Shown: one piece after another, positions 1 through 8,719 of the stretch
Position numbering within the stretch: position 1 is the stretch's first letter
Layout: each line of letters begins with the position of its first letter
The notes under the pieces: model-generated
What the model saw: only the letters and a program-made list of their open reading frames with translations
Databases searched by the model: none
Told to the model about the DNA's origin: nothing
Made by a program: the position numbers and the translations under genes
NCBI GenBank assembly: GCA_022573975.1
Contig: JACZSY010000003.1
Coordinates: 1 to 45,874 of the forward strand
Origin: SAR324 cluster bacterium
GTDB lineage: Bacteria > SAR324 > JACQKK01
DNA: 45,874 nt
Direction: 5' to 3'

Positions 1-87
1 ATTTAATTTAAAATACTCCGTTTTTAGCAGAGCTGAGGGGATAGGCGTGTAAAATTTTGCATAAGATATTGGAATGAGCGTTTAAAA

Positions 88-156
88 TACTTGTTTTTCC
101 TCTAAAAAAGTTTGTTGAAATTTTTCAAAGTTTCCCCCCGGAGGGCCGCCGGAGGC
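88..156. repeat. Dispersed intergenic repeat, copy 1 (AT-rich hairpin plus CCCCCCGGaGGGCCGCCGGAGGC)
   Basis: Nearly identical to 8528-8596: ttgttttt...aaagtttgttgaaa[t/c]ttttcaaagtttccccccgg[a/c]gggccgccggaggc; both copies lie 3' of minus-strand genes. Confidence 0.85.
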
Positions 157-174
157 CAATAAATCACACCCCTT

Positions 175-1770
175 TTAGTTTTGTGTACGGCTGCGTTTCG
201 CGGCCTGGGCCAGCTTGGCCAGTTCCACCTCCAGGTGGCGGCGCTTTTCGCGCATGTATTCCCGCAATTCCTTTTTGCGCAGGAAGACGAAGAACACGCG
301 GATGTTCTCCTGGATGCGGGTGCGTTCGCGCGACACGAATAGGGCCACCGCTCCGGCGACGGGCAGGGAAAGCAAATAGCCCAGCGCGGCCCATCCCCCG
401 GCCGCCTGCCAGACCCAGGCGGTCTGGCCGCCCCAGAACCCCCCGAAGAAGAGCATGCCCAGGGTAATGCGGGCGGTGTCATACTGGTAACGGCCCCGGG
501 CCAGCCGGGCGGCCAGCCAGCCGGTGAGCCAGTAGGGCAGGGCGCAGTTGAGGGCGCCCCACAGGGCCACGGGCACCATCACCAGCAACACCGACAGGGT
601 GCGCGCCACGAAACGCGCCACCACCATGGGGGTATAATTGAGCGTGAGGTGATAGTCCTTCACGCCGGTCTTGCGGCAAAGCCGCTCGAAGTGGTTGAGC
701 AGCAGCCGCACGCGCTCCACCTGGCCCGGGTGCTCCCGCCACAGCCTGAGGTGCGTTTCGTTCAGTTTTTTCAGGGTGCGGAAGCGCTGGCCCATGGTTC
801 GCTGGCGGATGCGGTTGCGGCGCAGGGCGAAGAAGCGCTCCAGCCGGCGCAGCAGGTCCAGGTCGCGCCAGCTTTCCGGGTTCAGCGTGACGGCTTCCAG
901 GCCGGCCTGAATCCGCCCGGTCAGCCGAATCACCGCCTCCTCCTCCGGTTCGCCCGGGGTGGATTCGTCCGGCGTGGACTCCACCGGCACCGGCTCGCCG
1001 AAGTTGACGAACACGCTGCTGCGGAAACGGCCCACCTCCGAAAAGTTCAACCCCACCGGCAGCACCAGGGGGGGACTGCCGCCGCGGGCCAGCGCGCCCA
1101 GGGCGATGCGGGCCGCGCCGGTCTTGAAGGTGCGCAGTTGGGAATCGGAATGGCTTTCTCCCTCGGGAAAAATCAGCAACACCTCCCCAGTGGCCAGGAA
1201 GTCGTAGCAGCGCTGGAAAGCATCCAGGTTTTTTCCCGTGGCCGGCTTGGTTGCCTCACCACCGGTAGCAGCCCCGCCGGTTTCCGCACCGCCGGATGCC
1301 GCACCGCTGGATGCCGCACCGCTGGTAGCAGCACCGCTGGCCGGAGGCTGGTCCTGGCGGCGGTAGATGGGAACGGCCTGCATGATGGCCAGCAGGGGAC
1401 GCAAGAGGGGGTTCTTGAACAGGCCGCTGCGGGCCAGCGGATGAAGGAGGCGTGGCGAAACCGCTTGCAGAATCACCGCGTCCACCAGGGCGTTGGGATG
1501 ATTGCCGCAGAGCACCACCGCGCCGGTGCGGGGCAGGCGCTCCAGGCCGAACACCTCGCAACGGCGGTAGAACACCCGCGTCACTATGCGGCAGAAGGCC
1601 CGGTACATCCCCTGCAGAGGGTGGATCGGTGGAATCGGTATTCGGCTTCGGATGTCCCCCATCGGTCTCGGCTCCCCGGATCGGGTGGGTTGGCGTGTGC
1701 GAATTTCCCCCGGTAATTCCTTGCAATCCTTATCACGGAATGATGCAAAAAACATGGATGGAGGCAGCAA
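175..1770 (-). CDS. PlsC-type 1-acylglycerol-3-phosphate acyltransferase family protein
   Basis: ORF with acyltransferase motifs CGNHPNALVDA, VPIYRR and FPEGESHSDSQL; C-terminal TM segments; start uncertain (MGDIRS also possible). Confidence 0.8.
   Translation of the reverse strand: MLPPSMFFASFRDKDCKELPGEIRTRQPTRSGEPRPMGDIRSRIPIPPIHPLQGMYRAFCRIVTRVFYRRCEVFGLERLPRTGAVVLCGNHPNALVDAVILQAVSPRLLHPLARSGLFKNPLLRPLLAIMQAVPIYRRQDQPPASGAATSGAASSGAASGGAETGGAATGGEATKPATGKNLDAFQRCYDFLATGEVLLIFPEGESHSDSQLRTFKTGAARIALGALARGGSPPLVLPVGLNFSEVGRFRSSVFVNFGEPVPVESTPDESTPGEPEEEAVIRLTGRIQAGLEAVTLNPESWRDLDLLRRLERFFALRRNRIRQRTMGQRFRTLKKLNETHLRLWREHPGQVERVRLLLNHFERLCRKTGVKDYHLTLNYTPMVVARFVARTLSVLLVMVPVALWGALNCALPYWLTGWLAARLARGRYQYDTARITLGMLFFGGFWGGQTAWVWQAAGGWAALGYLLSLPVAGAVALFVSRERTRIQENIRVFFVFLRKKELREYMREKRRHLEVELAKLAQAAKRSRTQN
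1235..1352 (-). repeat. In-frame 15-nt-type repeats coding a Gly/Ala/Ser/Thr linker inside the acyltransferase
   Basis: Protein SGAATSGAASSGAASGGAETGGAATGGEATKPATG; DNA repeats of gcaccgctggatgcc type. Confidence 0.75.
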
Positions 1771-1987
1771 GGAGCCAGGGTATCCGCAAGATCGCCGTGT
1801 GCTTCCCGCAAGGCGTATTCAAAGCGGTTTCGGGTAATCCGGGGCGGCCTCGACCCCCCCGCGCTCCACGGTTTTTTAAAACAGCGCATGCGGAACGGGA
1901 GGGACTCCCTTCGCCATGTAATTGTAAACACAACGCTTTTCCCCTCTCCATCTGGGCTGTTTAAAATTACCGGGAGAGGGGAGGGAA

Positions 1988-2051
1988 GCCGAAGGCTGGA
2001 AGGGGTGAGGCTTCGAACGCCGGGCCGAAGGCTGGAAGGGGTGAGGCTTCG
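1988..2051. repeat. Two direct copies of gccgaaggctggaaggggtgaggcttcg (36-nt period)
   Basis: Copies at 1988-2015 and 2024-2051, intergenic. Confidence 0.85.
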
Positions 2052-2307
2052 CCTGGCTCCATCGGTTGCCTTTGCGATGGCCCTGGCGGAAGGAGCGTGG
2101 CGAACGCATGCCGCAAGCTGCCGCAAAAGCTTTTTTTTCAGGGGGGCTGCCCCCTCAAGCTCGCGGCCCCTGAACCGCCGGGGCCATATGACCACAAGGC
2201 CTTTGGCCTGGGGTTGCCCTGCTTCCCCGCCCCCGGGATTGGACAGCACACGGAAAAAATCCCTAGACTGTAGGAAATCCTGTCCACTACAAGCGAGGAA
2301 ACACGCC

Positions 2308-2919
2308 ATGCCGCGCGTACGAGAAATCGAAATCGAAGAGGTGCCCGAAGACACCCGGCCCATCTACCGGCGATTCGCAGCCGAATACGGACCGTTTCTG
2401 AACCAGGTCAAAATTTTCGCCCACCGGCCCGCGGCCCTGCGCCACATCATGGGCCTGCTGCTGGAGTTGGCCGAGGAGGAGATCCTGCCCAAACGCTACC
2501 TGGAAATCGTGCTGGTCACCGTTTCCAAGCTCAACGAATGCACCTACTGCGTGGCGCATCACGCGCCCCGGTTGGTGGAGCAGGGCCTGCCCCCGGAGTC
2601 CGCGGAGAACATCCTGGCCGGCACGGTGCCCGGCTTCGGCCCCGTGGACACGCTGGTGCGGGATTTCGCGGTGCAGGTGACCGAACAGCCGGGCCGCATG
2701 CGCGATAGCATGTTCGATGCGCTGAGGGAGCATTTCAGCGAGGAGCAGATCGTCGAGTTGACCCTGCGCACCGCCCTGTGCGGGTTTTTCAATCGCTTCA
2801 ACGACGCGCTGCAAATCGGCATCGAGGATGGGGTGATCGAGGACATGCTCTCCAAGGGCCTCTCCGGCGGCGAGATGAAAAAACACCACCCGGAGAACCT
2901 TGAGCCCGCGCCGGAATAA
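2308..2919 (+). CDS. Carboxymuconolactone decarboxylase/AhpD-like family protein
   Basis: CTYCVAHHAPRLVEQG CxxC...H signature; ATG at 2308. Confidence 0.8.
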   Translation: MPRVREIEIEEVPEDTRPIYRRFAAEYGPFLNQVKIFAHRPAALRHIMGLLLELAEEEILPKRYLEIVLVTVSKLNECTYCVAHHAPRLVEQGLPPESAENILAGTVPGFGPVDTLVRDFAVQVTEQPGRMRDSMFDALREHFSEEQIVELTLRTALCGFFNRFNDALQIGIEDGVIEDMLSKGLSGGEMKKHHPENLEPAPE

Positions 2920-2986
2920 CAGAACGCCGATCCATCAACCAGGGAAGGGGCCACGCCTTTGAAGGCACACCATTGAGACGGAACGC

Positions 2987-4057
2987 ATGAAAATAGGAAT
3001 CGTCGGATACCCGGGGGCGGGAAAGACCACCATCTTCAACGCGCTGACCGGGTTGCGCGCGGAAACCGGCCCCGGCGGACGCACCCGGGAAAACATGGGC
3101 GCCATCAAGGTGCCCGACCCCCGGGTGGATCTGCTGGCGGAGATGCATCGCTCCAGGAAAAAAGTCTACGCCGAAACGCTGTTCGTGGACGTGGGCGCCG
3201 CACCGGAAGGCGGCGCGGCGAAGGCCGGGCTTTCCCCGCAGGTGATCGGCGCCATGCAGGGTTGCGACGCCCTGGTGCTGGTGTTGCGCGCCTTCGAGAA
3301 CCCCGCGCTGGCCCAGCCCGCCGACCCCCTGCGCGACCTGCGCGACCTGGGCGCCGACCTGATCCTGGCCGACCTGGGGCCGCTGGAAAAACGGCTGGGA
3401 AAGCTCAGCAAAGAACCCGGCAAGCCCGGGGAAAAGGCCTTGCTGGAAAGATGCATCCCCCACCTGGAATCCGATGCTCCCCTCTCCACCCTGGGCCTGG
3501 ATGCGGCCGGACAGGCCCTGCTCAACGGGTTCGGGCTGCTTTCCACCAAGCCGGTGCTCTACCTGCTCAATCAGGCCGAAGAAGCCATCACCGCCGGGAT
3601 TCCGCCGGATCTGGCCGCGGCGATGAACACGGAGATGAACACGGCAGTGGAGGGCCGTTCCATGATGGCGATCAGCGCCCAGGTGGAAATGGACATCGCC
3701 GGGATGCCGCCCGGGGAGCAACCGGAGTTCCTGGAGGCCCTGGGGCTGGAAAGCTCCGCCCGGGACCGCTTCGTCCAGGCCGCCTACGGGCTGCTGGACC
3801 TGGTTGGTTTCCTCACCACCGGAGAGGACGAGTCCCGCGCCTGGCCCATCCGCCGGGGCACCCGCGCGGTCAAGGCGGCGGGCAAGGTTCATTCGGACAT
3901 CGAGCGTGGATTCATCCGGGCGGAAGTGATCGCCTACGATGCGTTGATCGCCCTGGGCGGGGAGAAGCAGGCCCGCGACGCCGGCAAGCTGCGGCTGGAG
4001 GGCAAGGAATATGTGGTCCAGGACGGCGACGTGATCAACTTCCGCTTCAATGTGTGA
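2987..4057 (+). CDS. YchF/Obg-type GTPase, DUF933/TGS-like C-terminus (divergent)
   Basis: P-loop GYPGAGKTT, NQAE (NxxE), C-terminal AWPIRRGTRAVKAAGKVHSDIERGFIRAEVIAYD...VQDGDVINFRF. Confidence 0.8.
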   Translation: MKIGIVGYPGAGKTTIFNALTGLRAETGPGGRTRENMGAIKVPDPRVDLLAEMHRSRKKVYAETLFVDVGAAPEGGAAKAGLSPQVIGAMQGCDALVLVLRAFENPALAQPADPLRDLRDLGADLILADLGPLEKRLGKLSKEPGKPGEKALLERCIPHLESDAPLSTLGLDAAGQALLNGFGLLSTKPVLYLLNQAEEAITAGIPPDLAAAMNTEMNTAVEGRSMMAISAQVEMDIAGMPPGEQPEFLEALGLESSARDRFVQAAYGLLDLVGFLTTGEDESRAWPIRRGTRAVKAAGKVHSDIERGFIRAEVIAYDALIALGGEKQARDAGKLRLEGKEYVVQDGDVINFRFNV

Positions 4058-4113
4058 CGGAAACATCCACCAATCTTTCCATCCTCCCCACCATCCCCAA
4101 CCGGAGCACGGCC

Positions 4114-5094
4114 ATGATCCATACCCCCCTGTGCGATTTGCTGGAAATCCGTCATCCCGTCGTGTTGGGCGGAATGGCCAGCGGCACCTCCGTGCCGTTG
4201 GTGGCGGCCGTTTCCAACGCGGGTGGGTTGGGCACCCTGGGCGTCTCGACAATTCCTCCCGGGGATTTGCCGGGCATCATGGCCGCCATCCGCGAGGGCA
4301 CCGGGAAACCCTTCGGGGTGAACTTCCTGCTCTTCATGGTAACCGGGGAGGGATTCGCCGCGGCCCTGGAGGCGGCGCCCCCGATCATGGCCTTCGCCTG
4401 GCCCCGCGCGGAACAGGATTTGGCCGATTACTTCGATCGTTCCCGGGAGGCGGGCTGCAAGGTGATGTTCTCGGCCGGCAGCGTCCCCGGCGCGCTGCGC
4501 GCGAAAGCGGCCGGCGCGGACGTGATCGTGGCCCAGGGCACCGATGGCGGGGGGCATGTGGGGTGGATGGCCAGCATGGCCCTGCTGCCCATGGTGGTGG
4601 ACGCCGTGGCGCCCACTCCGGTGCTGGCCGCCGGGGGCTTCGCCGACGGGCGCGGGCTGGCGGCGGCGCTGGCCTTGGGGGCGCAGGGCGTGTTGCTGGG
4701 CACGCGCTTCCTGGCCACGGTGGAATCGCCGCTGCACCAAAACATGAAACAGGCCATCGTCGACAGCGACGGGCACGACACGGTGCTCACTGAAATTCCG
4801 GACCTGGCCCGCGACAGGGTCTGGCCCGGCGCCATGGCCCGCGCCAGGCGCAACGCCTTCATCGCGCGCTGGGCCGGGCGCGAATGGGATCTGCGCGCCA
4901 ACCAGGCCGAAGCCGCCGCCGGTCTTCTGCGCGCCGCCGAAGAGGGCGACGTGGACAACGCCTCGCTTCCGTACGGGCAGGACGCGGGGCTGATCCATGA
5001 CATTCCGCCCGCGGGCGATATTGTGACCCGCATCGTGGAAGAGGCGGAAGAAGTGCTCTCCAAGAGGCTGCCCGGGTTCGTCCGCAACGGCTGA
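4114..5094 (+). CDS. Nitronate monooxygenase (2-nitropropane dioxygenase) family protein
   Basis: HPVVLGGMASGTS, GADVIVAQGTDGGGHVG, PVLAAGGFADGRG, GAQGVLLGTRFLAT. Confidence 0.85.
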   Translation: MIHTPLCDLLEIRHPVVLGGMASGTSVPLVAAVSNAGGLGTLGVSTIPPGDLPGIMAAIREGTGKPFGVNFLLFMVTGEGFAAALEAAPPIMAFAWPRAEQDLADYFDRSREAGCKVMFSAGSVPGALRAKAAGADVIVAQGTDGGGHVGWMASMALLPMVVDAVAPTPVLAAGGFADGRGLAAALALGAQGVLLGTRFLATVESPLHQNMKQAIVDSDGHDTVLTEIPDLARDRVWPGAMARARRNAFIARWAGREWDLRANQAEAAAGLLRAAEEGDVDNASLPYGQDAGLIHDIPPAGDIVTRIVEEAEEVLSKRLPGFVRNG

Positions 5095-5231
5095 GGCTTT
5101 TTTTCCGGGGCAAGAGGAAAAGAGGTTGAGGCCGCCCCGGCCTGGAATGCTCACATGGACTCGTGCAACGCCTTTCCCATTGCCGCGGGGAACTGTGGGC
5201 GGGTTGACAGGGCCCTTATCGTTCAAAACCT

Positions 5232-6518
5232 GTGGGAGAAATCGTGGAGAAGGCAGCAGGGAAGACGGAACCGCCGGGGCGGTTGCAGGGCGTGGCCCTC
5301 ACCGTTTTGATGTGCGCGGCCCTCGCCTTTGGGCTGCTCGGCTTTTCCACGCTTCCGGCGCTGTTGCCGGTGTTGATGAGCGAATGGGCCATCAGCGGGA
5401 CGGAGGCCGGGTGGGTGGCCAGCCTGATCTTCGCCGGGTACATGCTGGCCGTTCCCATCCTGCTGCCCATGACGGACCGGGTGGACGCCCGCGCGGTGTT
5501 CCTGGCCGGGGCCGTCGTGTCCTCGCTGTCCCTGGTGGGGTTCGGGATGTTCGCCGGGGGTTTCTGGAGCGGCCTGTTCTTCCGGGTGACGCTGGGCGTC
5601 GGCTTCGCGGGCGTCTACATGCCCGGCCTGAAGGTGCTGACAGACCGGCTGGACACGAAAAATCCCTCTCGCGGCATCGCTTTTTACACCTCCAGCTACC
5701 TGATCGGCGCCGCGTTGTCCTACTACCTGGCGGGCCGCATCGACGCCACGCTGGGGTGGCGCTGGGCCTTCGCCCTGATGGCGCTGGGGCCGCTGGTCTC
5801 GTTGCTGCTGGTGTGGTGGGGCACCGCGCCGGTTATCCCAAAAGCAGCCTCCAAGCCGCCGGGCGCCCCCTTCCGGCTGTTGCCGGACTTCCGGCCCGTG
5901 CTGAAAAACCGGCAGGCGTTAGGTTACATGGGGGCCTATGCCATGCACAGTTGGGAGCTCTTCGCCTCCCAGTCGTGGGTCATCGCCTTCCTCACCTTTT
6001 CCGCCGGCCTGCGCCCGGAGGCCACGGCGGGTTGGAACCTCACCGCCATCGGCTCGCTGATCACGCTGACCGCCCTGCCCGCCAGCATCCTGGGCAACGA
6101 GTTGGCCCTGCGCATCGGGCGCCGCCGCACGGTGACCATCATCATGTGGGTCTCGGCGGCCCTGGGGTGTTCCATCGGCTTCCTGGCGGATCGGCCCTTC
6201 CCCATCGTGGTGGCCCTCTGCGTGGCCTACGGCCTCACCACCACCGCCGAATCGGCCACCGTCACCGCCGGCGCGGTGATGTCCGCCACGCCCGAAACCC
6301 GGGGCGCGCTGATGGCGCTGCATTCCTTCATCGGCTTCGGCGGGGGGTTCATGGGGCCGGTGATCTTCGGGCTGGCCCTGGACCTGGCCGGGGGCCGGGA
6401 GACCGGGGCGGGCTGGCAGGCCGCCTTCATCACCGCCGGGGCCGCCGCCGCCCTGGGGCCGCTCTTCCTCTGGTGGCTGGGGGGGAAGAACGCAGGGGAA
6501 GTCCCGCAAAAGCAATAA
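5232..6518 (+). CDS. MFS transporter
   Basis: About 12 hydrophobic segments; MFS-like organisation; GTG start. Confidence 0.8.
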   Translation: MGEIVEKAAGKTEPPGRLQGVALTVLMCAALAFGLLGFSTLPALLPVLMSEWAISGTEAGWVASLIFAGYMLAVPILLPMTDRVDARAVFLAGAVVSSLSLVGFGMFAGGFWSGLFFRVTLGVGFAGVYMPGLKVLTDRLDTKNPSRGIAFYTSSYLIGAALSYYLAGRIDATLGWRWAFALMALGPLVSLLLVWWGTAPVIPKAASKPPGAPFRLLPDFRPVLKNRQALGYMGAYAMHSWELFASQSWVIAFLTFSAGLRPEATAGWNLTAIGSLITLTALPASILGNELALRIGRRRTVTIIMWVSAALGCSIGFLADRPFPIVVALCVAYGLTTTAESATVTAGAVMSATPETRGALMALHSFIGFGGGFMGPVIFGLALDLAGGRETGAGWQAAFITAGAAAALGPLFLWWLGGKNAGEVPQKQ

Positions 6519-6720
6519 TGGCCCGGCAGCCGGGTTTCAAGCGGACAGCCGGTTCCTTCCAATTTGATTTGACGGCATAAAATAAATATAAAGAAGACCA
6601 TTCCCTCCGTTCGTCTCTCTCCGGGCTTGAGGGCTGTGCCCGGTGCGTCAGGGCTGGATATGTTGGGGGCCCTGGCTGGGATTTTCCCTCGGCGGACAAG
6701 GGCTTGCGAGAGAAGGCGCC

Positions 6721-7887
6721 ATGACCGAACCCACCCTTCCCCCCCCAAATGGTTCCGGCTCATCGATATTTTCACCGCTTCCCACCATCGGGCGATTTGA
6801 GCACCATGGCCGGGTGGGGGAGTTGTTTCCCATCACCCTGGCCAATTTGTTCTATAAGGCGATCACCCTTGGGATTTACCATTTCTGGGGCAAGACCCGG
6901 GTGCGCCGCTACCTGTGGGGCCGCACCTCGTTCGAGGGGGACGCCCTGGAATACACCGGAGAGGGCATCGAACTGTTCAAGGGGTTGCTTTTCAGCCTGA
7001 AATGGTTGCTCCCCCCGATCCTCTTCTTTGTTATGATTATTGTTTTCTTCATAATTGGACTGGTTTCCAAAGATTCTTCACTCCTCCCATTCATTTTCGT
7101 CTTGTTCATCTATGGCTATGTGATTTTTTTGATGGGATATGGGCGTTACAGCGCCAGGAAATACATGTTCGGCCACACCCGGTGGCGGGGCATCCGGCTG
7201 GGCCTTTCCGGTTCGGCCAAGGATCATGCCCTGAAGGGCTTGCGATACACCTTCCTCACCGCTATAACGCTTGGCATCTACACGCCCTTCATGCGCAACC
7301 ATCTGGCCGCCAATTTCATCAATCACACCTGGATCGGCGACAGGAAATTGCATTATCCCACGGGCAAGGGGATAGCGGTGGGTTTCGTCGGCCGATTTTG
7401 GGGCATGGTGGCCATGGGCGCGGCCTATACCTTCATCAGGGATTTGGCATACCAAAAAACGGTTCAGGGCCTCGCGGACTATTTTATCCGCACGATGGAC
7501 GCCTCGGACAAGAGCATCATTTTCATGTTCCAGGCCTTGGTCATTTTCCTCGCCGCACTCTATTATATTCCCTTCGCCATGATCTGGTTCTGGTACCGCG
7601 CCGGTGAGATACGCATTTTCATCGACAACACCGAAATTGAAGGCGCCCACCTGCAAACGAACTTCGATACCGGTCCGTTCGTCTGGCTGCGCATCACCAA
7701 CATCGCCGCGGTGCTGGTAACCCTCGGGCTGGCTTTTCCCTGGGCGGCGGTGCGCACGGCGCGGTTCTTTTCAAACCACATCAGGATTGTTGGAACCCTC
7801 GACCTGTCTTCAATCGGCCAGAGTTCCGAGGAGGTGCTGCGGGAAGGCGAAGGGTTGGCCGAGGTGTTTGACCTTGGAATCATCTAA
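6721..7887 (+). CDS. DUF898/YjgN family membrane protein
   Basis: ITLGIYHFWGKTRVRRYLWGRTSFEGDALEYTGEGIELFKG and a second ITLGIYTPFMRN repeat. Confidence 0.8.
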   Translation: MTEPTLPPPNGSGSSIFSPLPTIGRFEHHGRVGELFPITLANLFYKAITLGIYHFWGKTRVRRYLWGRTSFEGDALEYTGEGIELFKGLLFSLKWLLPPILFFVMIIVFFIIGLVSKDSSLLPFIFVLFIYGYVIFLMGYGRYSARKYMFGHTRWRGIRLGLSGSAKDHALKGLRYTFLTAITLGIYTPFMRNHLAANFINHTWIGDRKLHYPTGKGIAVGFVGRFWGMVAMGAAYTFIRDLAYQKTVQGLADYFIRTMDASDKSIIFMFQALVIFLAALYYIPFAMIWFWYRAGEIRIFIDNTEIEGAHLQTNFDTGPFVWLRITNIAAVLVTLGLAFPWAAVRTARFFSNHIRIVGTLDLSSIGQSSEEVLREGEGLAEVFDLGII

Positions 7888-7904
7888 ACAAAAGAAAGGC
7901 CGCC

Positions 7905-8366
7905 ATGAGCGTCGAAGATCGTCTCAACGAACTGGGCATCACCCTGCCCGCCATTCCCGAACCGGTGGGCAATTACGTGGCCGCCGTGCGGACGGGCAAT
8001 CTGCTCTATCTGGGAGGCCAGGGGAGCGTGAACGCGGAGGGCGTCTACTTCTCCGGCAAGGTGGGGGCGGATTTCACGGTGGACGAGGCCTACCGGCACG
8101 CGCGCGCCATCGCCCTGCAACAGGTGGCCGTGATGAAGTCCGTGCTGGGAAGCCTGGAGCGGGTCAACCGTATCGTCAAGGTATTGGGCATGGTCAATGC
8201 CGGCCCCGATTTCACCCAGCACCCCCAGGTGATCAACGGGTTTTCGGACACGCTGGTGGAAATCTTCGGTGAAAAGGGCCGCCATGCCCGCTCGGCGGTG
8301 GGGATGGGTTCCCTGCCCATGAACATTCCGGTGGAAGTCGAATTGATCGTGGAAGTGACGGACTGA
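7905..8366 (+). CDS. RidA/YjgF family protein
   Basis: GNLLYLGGQGSVN...GKVG...LGSLERVNRIVKVLGMVNAGPDF...ARSAVGMGSLPMNIPVEVELIVE. Confidence 0.85.
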   Translation: MSVEDRLNELGITLPAIPEPVGNYVAAVRTGNLLYLGGQGSVNAEGVYFSGKVGADFTVDEAYRHARAIALQQVAVMKSVLGSLERVNRIVKVLGMVNAGPDFTQHPQVINGFSDTLVEIFGEKGRHARSAVGMGSLPMNIPVEVELIVEVTD

Positions 8367-8527
8367 ACGTCCCGGCCCCGGCCGTGGGGCGCCCTACCCA
8401 GGCCCGGCCGGCGGCCATGCGATCACAGGCCTTTTATCAGGCATTTGACCAACCCAATGCGTGGGGGATTTCATCCCCCACACCCCCAGACCATTTTTTT
8501 GGAAAAAATGGATTAAAACTTTTATTT

Positions 8528-8596
8528 TACTTGTTTTTCTCATCGGAAAGTTTGTTGAAACTTTTCAAAGTTTCCCCCCGGCGGGCCGCCGGAGGC
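8528..8596. repeat. Dispersed intergenic repeat, copy 2 (contains near-perfect palindrome CCGGCGGGCCGCCGG)
   Basis: Matches 88-156 over about 69 nt. Confidence 0.85.
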
Positions 8597-8719
8597 GCCC
8601 CTCTCCTGCTCTCATAGAGTTGGTCACAGGCCCGTGCGATGGCCTTGCGGTGTTGCGGGGGTTCAACCTGAAATCCGCCGTGGCGGGCCGGGCGCGAGAG
8701 CCTGGGGGGGATGCCGCCC

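Noticed and set aside
2100-2180. GGGGGG-CT-GCCCCC hairpin with T-run as a strong terminator
   Set aside because: The T-tract precedes rather than follows the hairpin on the + strand and no gene ends nearby on the relevant strand; too weak to call.
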